Positions 7,117 to 10,157 of a stretch of 10,157 nt of DNA are shown here, piece after piece. Source of the DNA: BRH-c25 sp035417425 (GTDB lineage Bacteria > Bacillota > Clostridia > Lutisporales > Lutisporaceae); NCBI GenBank assembly GCA_035417425.1, contig DAOLPD010000112.1, positions 1-10,157 of the forward strand, in the 5' to 3' direction. The notes under the pieces are model-generated. The model had not been told where the DNA came from and did no database searches. It worked only from the letters and a program-made list of their open reading frames with translations. Positions within the stretch are counted from its first letter, which is position 1. Every line of letters begins with the position of its first letter. Made by a program: the position numbers and the translations under genes.

Positions 7117-7365
7117 CTATTTTAATATATCCGCAAAATCTATTATTATCATATCGTTGCCGATCTTCTTTATTCTTTCCCACGGAATCTCTATATATCT
7201 TCTGTCTATGAAAAACGACAATGTCCCTTTGTTTTCAGGAACTATAAGAGACTTTATCTTACCGGTTTCCCCGTCAATCATTAGGTCGCAGTCACCCAAA
7301 TAGCCCAGCCTTTCACAGTCAGGAAGGGATACAATCTCCTTCCCGCCCAGCTTGCTGAATCTCAT
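7117..7365 (-). CDS. ymxH: YlmC/YmxH family PRC-barrel sporulation protein
   Basis: An 82-residue protein, MRFSKLGGKEIVSLPDCERL then GYLGDCDLMIDGETGKIKSL, with an IPWERIKKIGNDMIIID end. The pattern is a small PRC-barrel-like beta fold, as in the YlmC/YmxH family (B. subtilis YmxH is about 85 residues). The biochemical role of the family is not known to me; members are common in spore-formers and genomic context links them to sporulation. It begins 67 nt after dut, with GGGGTGG before its ATG, and is the last gene before a strong terminator. Its place next to M16 peptidase and YlxY genes matches the B. subtilis neighbourhood, which supports the name. Confidence 0.85.
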   Translation of the reverse strand: MRFSKLGGKEIVSLPDCERLGYLGDCDLMIDGETGKIKSLIVPENKGTLSFFIDRRYIEIPWERIKKIGNDMIIIDFADILK

Positions 7366-7395
7366 AGTACCACCCCATCAATAATTCTATAGTTA

Positions 7396-7423
7396 ATTAT
7401 ATTAATGAAGCGGACGAATATTC
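7396..7423 (-). promoter_or_regulatory. Possible sigma-E-like (sporulation) promoter before ymxH
   Basis: In the 67 nt dut-ymxH gap the minus strand has GAATATT (7417-7423), matching the B. subtilis sigma-E -35 pattern (G/T A/C ATATT). After 13 nt comes AATATAAT (7396-7403), 6/8 to CATACAAT. The region is AT-rich, so chance is a serious alternative, and simple read-through from dut is also possible. Confidence 0.28.
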
Positions 7424-7432
7424 CTAATTAAT

Positions 7433-7891
7433 TTACTTACCTGTTGACCCGAAGCCTCCCGAACCTCTTCCGGTGGCTTCCAGCTTGTCTGCCTTTTGAA
7501 GCCTAACGTTCAATACAGGCATAAATACTATCTGTGCTATCCTGTCTCCGTTTTTTATTGTATAATCTCTGCTTCCATGATTGATTACGGGGCATATTAT
7601 CTCGCCGGTATAATCAGAATCTATTACGCCAACACAGTTTGCAAGGGAAATCCCATGTTTGCTGGAAAGGCCGCTTCTTGGAAATACAAAGCCTCCGATA
7701 CTGCTGTCAGGAATCTGTATTGCTATTCCTGTTTTTACCATTGCAATTTCCCCGGGTTTTATAACGATATCCTCGGAAATGCAAGCACTCAGATCCATGC
7801 CGGCAGAGCCTTCCGTTGCGTATTGGGGTATCTTTGGTTCCGGATTTCCATCCGGGCTTGTCCGAATGTATTTTACTATTATATCCTTCAT
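7433..7891 (-). CDS. dut: Trimeric dUTPase (deoxyuridine 5'-triphosphate nucleotidohydrolase)
   Basis: Hydrolyses dUTP to dUMP and pyrophosphate, keeping uracil out of DNA and supplying dUMP for dTMP synthesis. The 152 residues carry all five motifs of the homotrimeric family: AGMDLSA (30-36), PRSGLSSKHG (71-80), GVIDSDYTGEI (88-98, with the catalytic Asp and the uracil-stacking Tyr94), NGDRIAQIVF (114-123) and the Gly-rich C-terminal arm RGSGGFGSTG (142-151). I took the ATG at 7891. An in-frame TTG at 7906 overlaps the Shine-Dalgarno itself and cannot be the start. It lies 56 nt downstream of the M16 peptidase gene, in the same direction and without a terminator between them. It is complete and looks functional. 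Confidence 0.97.
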   Translation of the reverse strand: MKDIIVKYIRTSPDGNPEPKIPQYATEGSAGMDLSACISEDIVIKPGEIAMVKTGIAIQIPDSSIGGFVFPRSGLSSKHGISLANCVGVIDSDYTGEIICPVINHGSRDYTIKNGDRIAQIVFMPVLNVRLQKADKLEATGRGSGGFGSTGK

Positions 7892-7898
7892 TTCAAAT

Positions 7899-7904
7899 CC
7901 TCCC
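7899..7904 (-). promoter_or_regulatory. Ribosome binding site deciding the dut start
   Basis: GGGAGG lies 7 nt before the ATG at 7891. The longer TTG-initiated frame would begin on top of this site, so the 152-residue form is preferred. Confidence 0.8.
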
Positions 7905-7947
7905 AATTTATGAAAGCAGTTGTCACAGGCTGCTTCAAATCCTTCGC

Positions 7948-9204
7948 TTATTTGAACAGCTTTCTTATATCCGTGCTGTTTTTCATGTTTCCTATTACCG
8001 CAGCACCCATGCTGTCTGTATCGAATATGTGCTTTATGGCACTATTCACGCTATCCATATCAACCTTGTCTATTTTTGCCAATATCTCCGCCGGAGAATA
8101 TATTATGTCAAGCAAAAGCTCAGATTTGCCTATGGAAATCATTCTTCCGCTGGTGCTTTCCAGGCCGAGTATATAACTGCCCTTAAGCTGCTCTTTGGAA
8201 TCAAAAAGCTCTTCCTCAGTAATGCCATTGTTCTTTATCAGGTTTATTTCTTCCATGATAAGCTCCGCTACGCTTTTAAGGTTATCAGGCTTTGAACCGG
8301 CATAAATTGAGAACAGCCCGCAGTCTTCAAAGGAAGAAGGATAGGAGAATACTGAATACGCAAGCCCCCTGTCCTCTCTTATCTTTTGGAAGAGCCTGGA
8401 GCTCATGGCTCCGCCGAAAACATTATTTAAAACCAGCATGGGATAAAATGTATTGCTTTTTATATCTACACCGTTAAAGCCCATACAAAGATGTACCTGT
8501 TCAGTATCCTTGTTCTTAAGGGTATACTCAGGCTCAAAGCGGGGCATTACAATATCAGCCGCGGACTTATCAATTTGTTCGGCTTTCTCAAAATACGCCT
8601 TTATTCTGTTTACTGCATCCTTATGCTTGAAATTACCCACAACGGAAATGACAATATTCTGAGGGCCATAGTTTTCTTTAAAATATCGGACTATTGTATC
8701 CCTGTTAAGATTACCGAGGGATTCCTCAGTTCCGAGAATGGACATTCCCAAAGGATTTCCCGACCATACTGCCTGGCTGAATAGGTCATGTACAAGATCC
8801 TCGGGAGAATCTTCATACATGTTTATTTCTTCTATTACTACTCCTCTTTCCTTATCGATTTCTTCGCAGTCAAAGTTGGAATTGAAAAACATGTCCGCCA
8901 GAACGTCCAAAGCTATATCAAAATGAGTATCCAGCACTTTCGCATACAAGCATGTGCATTCCTTTGATGTAAACGCATTAAGCTGGCCTCCGAGTTTATC
9001 TATACTGTTTGCTATATCCTTTGCCGATCTGTTCTTAGTGCCTTTGAAAAGCATATGCTCAATAAAATGGGAAATACCGTTATTCGCTATACTCTCATAT
9101 CGTGATCCCACCTTAAACCATAAACCGATGGAGACTGAATTGACATATGGTATTTCCTCAGCAACTATCCTTATTCCATTCTTCAGGGTCTCTTTAAGAT
9201 ACAT
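7948..9204 (-). CDS. M16 family zinc metallopeptidase (MlpA/YmxG type)
   Basis: A 418-residue processing-peptidase-like protein of the short M16B class (B. subtilis MlpA is about 410). The inverted zinc motif HFIEH is at 46-50, inside GISHFIEHMLFKGT. The third ligand is Glu125 or Glu126 in GVVIEEINMYEDSPED, 74-75 residues on. The second M16 half has the standard GGAMSSRLFQKIREDRGLAY (264-283) with SVFSY after it, so both halves of the clamshell fold are present. There is no signal peptide, which suggests a cytoplasmic enzyme. The start has GGAGG 6 nt upstream of ATG. It sits between ylxY-like and dut, with its own near-consensus promoter overlapping the end of ylxY. In B. subtilis the equivalent gene neighbours ylxY and ymxH. 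Substrate unknown. Confidence 0.95.
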   Translation of the reverse strand: MYLKETLKNGIRIVAEEIPYVNSVSIGLWFKVGSRYESIANNGISHFIEHMLFKGTKNRSAKDIANSIDKLGGQLNAFTSKECTCLYAKVLDTHFDIALDVLADMFFNSNFDCEEIDKERGVVIEEINMYEDSPEDLVHDLFSQAVWSGNPLGMSILGTEESLGNLNRDTIVRYFKENYGPQNIVISVVGNFKHKDAVNRIKAYFEKAEQIDKSAADIVMPRFEPEYTLKNKDTEQVHLCMGFNGVDIKSNTFYPMLVLNNVFGGAMSSRLFQKIREDRGLAYSVFSYPSSFEDCGLFSIYAGSKPDNLKSVAELIMEEINLIKNNGITEEELFDSKEQLKGSYILGLESTSGRMISIGKSELLLDIIYSPAEILAKIDKVDMDSVNSAIKHIFDTDSMGAAVIGNMKNSTDIRKLFK

Positions 9205-9244
9205 TATTTACCTCCGGATTTTCGTTTTTTAAAATGTACATCTC

Positions 9245-9273
9245 ATTATATATAAAATGCGGTATTTTTTCAA
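9245..9273 (-). promoter_or_regulatory. Near-consensus promoter for M16 peptidase, dut and ymxH
   Basis: TTGAAA (9268-9273), 17 nt spacer, TATAAT (9245-9250) on the minus strand: 5/6 and 6/6 to the vegetative consensus. The -35 overlaps the TGA stop of the deacetylase homologue (9270-9272). Transcription would start about 35 nt before the ATG at 9204. It lets the downstream housekeeping gene dut be expressed independently of ylxY. Confidence 0.75.
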
Positions 9274-9983
9274 TCGTTTTCTAATACTTCACTTACCGTG
9301 GTTATCTCATAGCCGTGGCTCTCCAGATTCTTAATCATTTGGGGCAGTGCATCAATGGTAACCTTGGTCGGATGCATAAGGACAATAGCGCCTTTATGAT
9401 GTTTGTTTTCCACTCGCTGCAATATCTTTTTGTAATCCCTGGTATTCCAGTCTATTGTATCTATGCTCCACATAATGACCTTGTATCCCAAAGCTTCTGC
9501 CGAGCTTACCACAGTATCGTTGATATCACCATAGGGCGGGGCAAACAGAACCGTTTTGTATCCGGTTATTCTTTTTATTATCTCCTCCGTCCTGGATATT
9601 TCCTGCTTGTTCGATTCAGGAGTAAGCTTGCTGTGGTATAAGTGCTTATAGCCGTGATTTCCCAACTCATGCCCTGCATTATGTATATTCCGCAGAAGCT
9701 CTTCATTTTTTTCCGCCCATTGCCCTCCGATAAAGAAGGTGATTTTTATATCCTTTTCTTCCAGCAGCGTGAGTATCCGGGGCAGGTATTCCTCTCCCCA
9801 TACCACATTGCAGGCAAAAGCAATCTTTTTATCATCTTCCATTCCTTTATATATCGGATCATAATAATGAAGTGTATTTATGCTGATGGTTCTCAATGCG
9901 AATATAAAAAGCAACAGGGCAGCAATTATCAGGAGCATTACTAAGAGTTTTGTCTTACTGATTATTATTATCCTGGATTTCAA
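9270..9983 (-). CDS. ylxY: YlxY-like polysaccharide deacetylase homologue, catalytic residues degenerate
   Basis: A 237-residue NodB-fold protein with an N-terminal membrane anchor (about 12-30), so the domain faces outside. The fold motifs can be followed: ITFFIGGQWA (81-90), ELGNHGYKHLYH (106-117) with His110 and His114, APPYGD (148-153), WSIDTIDW (172-179) and IVLMHP (200-205). However, the TFDDG motif that supplies catalytic base and metal-binding Asp is ACNVVWG (57-63), so DD is NV, and the Arg of RPPYGD is Ala148. It is therefore probably an inactive or altered enzyme. Start is TTG, supported by GGAGGG 6 nt upstream. It is the first gene after the right-hand terminator. The ylxY name rests on remembered B. 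subtilis gene order (pnp, ylxY, mlpA, ymxH) and on the spore-former restriction of the family. Confidence 0.85.
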   Translation of the reverse strand: MKSRIIIISKTKLLVMLLIIAALLLFIFALRTISINTLHYYDPIYKGMEDDKKIAFACNVVWGEEYLPRILTLLEEKDIKITFFIGGQWAEKNEELLRNIHNAGHELGNHGYKHLYHSKLTPESNKQEISRTEEIIKRITGYKTVLFAPPYGDINDTVVSSAEALGYKVIMWSIDTIDWNTRDYKKILQRVENKHHKGAIVLMHPTKVTIDALPQMIKNLESHGYEITTVSEVLEND

Positions 9984-9989
9984 GACTAT

Positions 9990-9995
9990 CCCTCC
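9990..9995 (-). promoter_or_regulatory. Ribosome binding site supporting a TTG start of the YlxY homologue
   Basis: GGAGGG is 6 nt before the TTG at 9981-9983. The next in-frame ATG codon lies inside the membrane anchor (Met16), so TTG is the credible start. Confidence 0.75.
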
Positions 9996-10005
9996 AAAAT
10001 GAAAT

Positions 10006-10035
10006 ATTATAGTTGGTATAATAATTCATATTCAG
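10006..10035 (-). promoter_or_regulatory. Weak candidate promoter of the YlxY homologue
   Basis: A perfect TATAAT (10006-10011) lies about 25 nt before the TTG start, but the best -35 at usable spacing is CTGAAT (10030-10035; 18 nt spacer), a poor match. It may need an activator or a different sigma factor, or be chance in AT-rich sequence. Confidence 0.3.
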
Positions 10036-10062
10036 ATAAGAAGTCCAAAATACTTCAATATT

Positions 10063-10076
10063 CGGCCCCGAGGCCG
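10063..10076 (-). other. Second GC-rich hairpin downstream of the terminator
   Basis: CGGCC-TCGG-GGCCG on the minus strand forms a 5 bp stem with a tetraloop, 3 nt after the T-run of the preceding terminator. Its first arm is extended by G to GCGGCC and can instead pair with the terminator's GGCCGC arm, so the two hairpins compete. Confidence 0.5.
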
Positions 10077-10079
10077 CAT

Positions 10080-10102
10080 AAAAAAAGCGGCCTTACGGCC
10101 GC
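10080..10102 (-). terminator. Intrinsic terminator of the operon beyond the right edge
   Basis: GCGGCC-GTAA-GGCCGC (10087-10102) is a perfect 6 bp all-GC stem with a GTAA (GNRA) tetraloop, followed by seven T (10080-10086) on the minus strand. Upstream bases 10103-10157 show no recognisable coding sequence, so the gene it serves ends outside the window. By conserved order that would be pnp (inference). Confidence 0.88.
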
Positions 10103-10157
10103 ACAGACTGAAGACAAAGTATAAAATTTTCGAGAGAATCCTTGAAAACAAAAAGGA

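Noticed and set aside
6873..7211. Short open frames (62-74 residues) on both strands over the repeat element
   Set aside because: They arise from the GC-rich inverted repeat, lack good ribosome binding sites and show no protein family features.
7892..7942. Direct repeat GGATTTGAA (7892-7900 and 7934-7942) and a 6 bp hairpin (7914-7935) between the M16 gene and dut
   Set aside because: The repeat is only 9 nt and one copy overlaps the dut leader next to its Shine-Dalgarno; the stem is short with no T-run. Both are compatible with chance.
7496..8176. 226-residue plus-strand open frame across dut and the M16 gene
   Set aside because: It is antisense to two well-supported genes, crosses their intergenic gap, and its protein has no recognisable motif and is rich in Tyr, Cys and Ser as reverse-frame shadows are.
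10103..10157. End of a coding sequence or riboswitch at the right edge
   Set aside because: Only 55 nt are visible; no frame gives a recognisable protein end and no known RNA motif can be made out.

Overview
The window looks like chromosome from an endospore-forming anaerobic member of the Clostridia. It is moderately AT-rich, has strong GGAGG-type ribosome binding sites, and carries spore-former gene families (YlxY-type deacetylase, YmxH/YlmC). All eight genes are on the minus strand, so the layout reads from right to left. No tRNA, rRNA, CRISPR array, transposase or prophage gene was found.

Right part (10157 to 7117): a tandem-hairpin terminator, probably closing an operon beyond the right edge, precedes a block of four genes: ylxY-like polysaccharide deacetylase homologue, M16 zinc peptidase (mlpA/ymxG type), dUTPase and ymxH/ylmC. 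From memory, Bacillus subtilis has the order pnp, ylxY, mlpA, ymxH, spoVF genes, asd, dapG, dapA, so this is a conserved neighbourhood with dut inserted. A near-consensus promoter overlaps the end of ylxY and can drive the peptidase, dut and ymxH. A strong intrinsic terminator follows ymxH.

Middle (7116 to 4192): the gap holds a REP/MITE-like element with a perfect 30 bp inverted repeat, an orphan plus-strand terminator-like hairpin and a near-consensus sigma-A-type promoter. The promoter drives a two-gene operon: an unusual RelA/SpoT-domain nucleotidyltransferase with a long helical C-terminus, then a DapG-type aspartokinase, ending at an intrinsic terminator.

Left part (4191 to 1): a separate operon encodes a MacB/LolD-type ABC ATPase, a secreted membrane-anchored protein built of CARDB-like beta-sandwich modules, and a MacB/FtsX-type permease cut by the window edge. 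The three genes are translationally coupled (1 nt gap, then an 8 nt overlap), which points to one export or envelope-remodelling complex.

Most worth a second look are the RelA/SpoT-like protein (altered QIRT motif, possible degenerate HEPN-like tail, coupling to aspartokinase), the YlxY homologue lacking catalytic residues, the CARDB-containing ABC system and the REP-like element.
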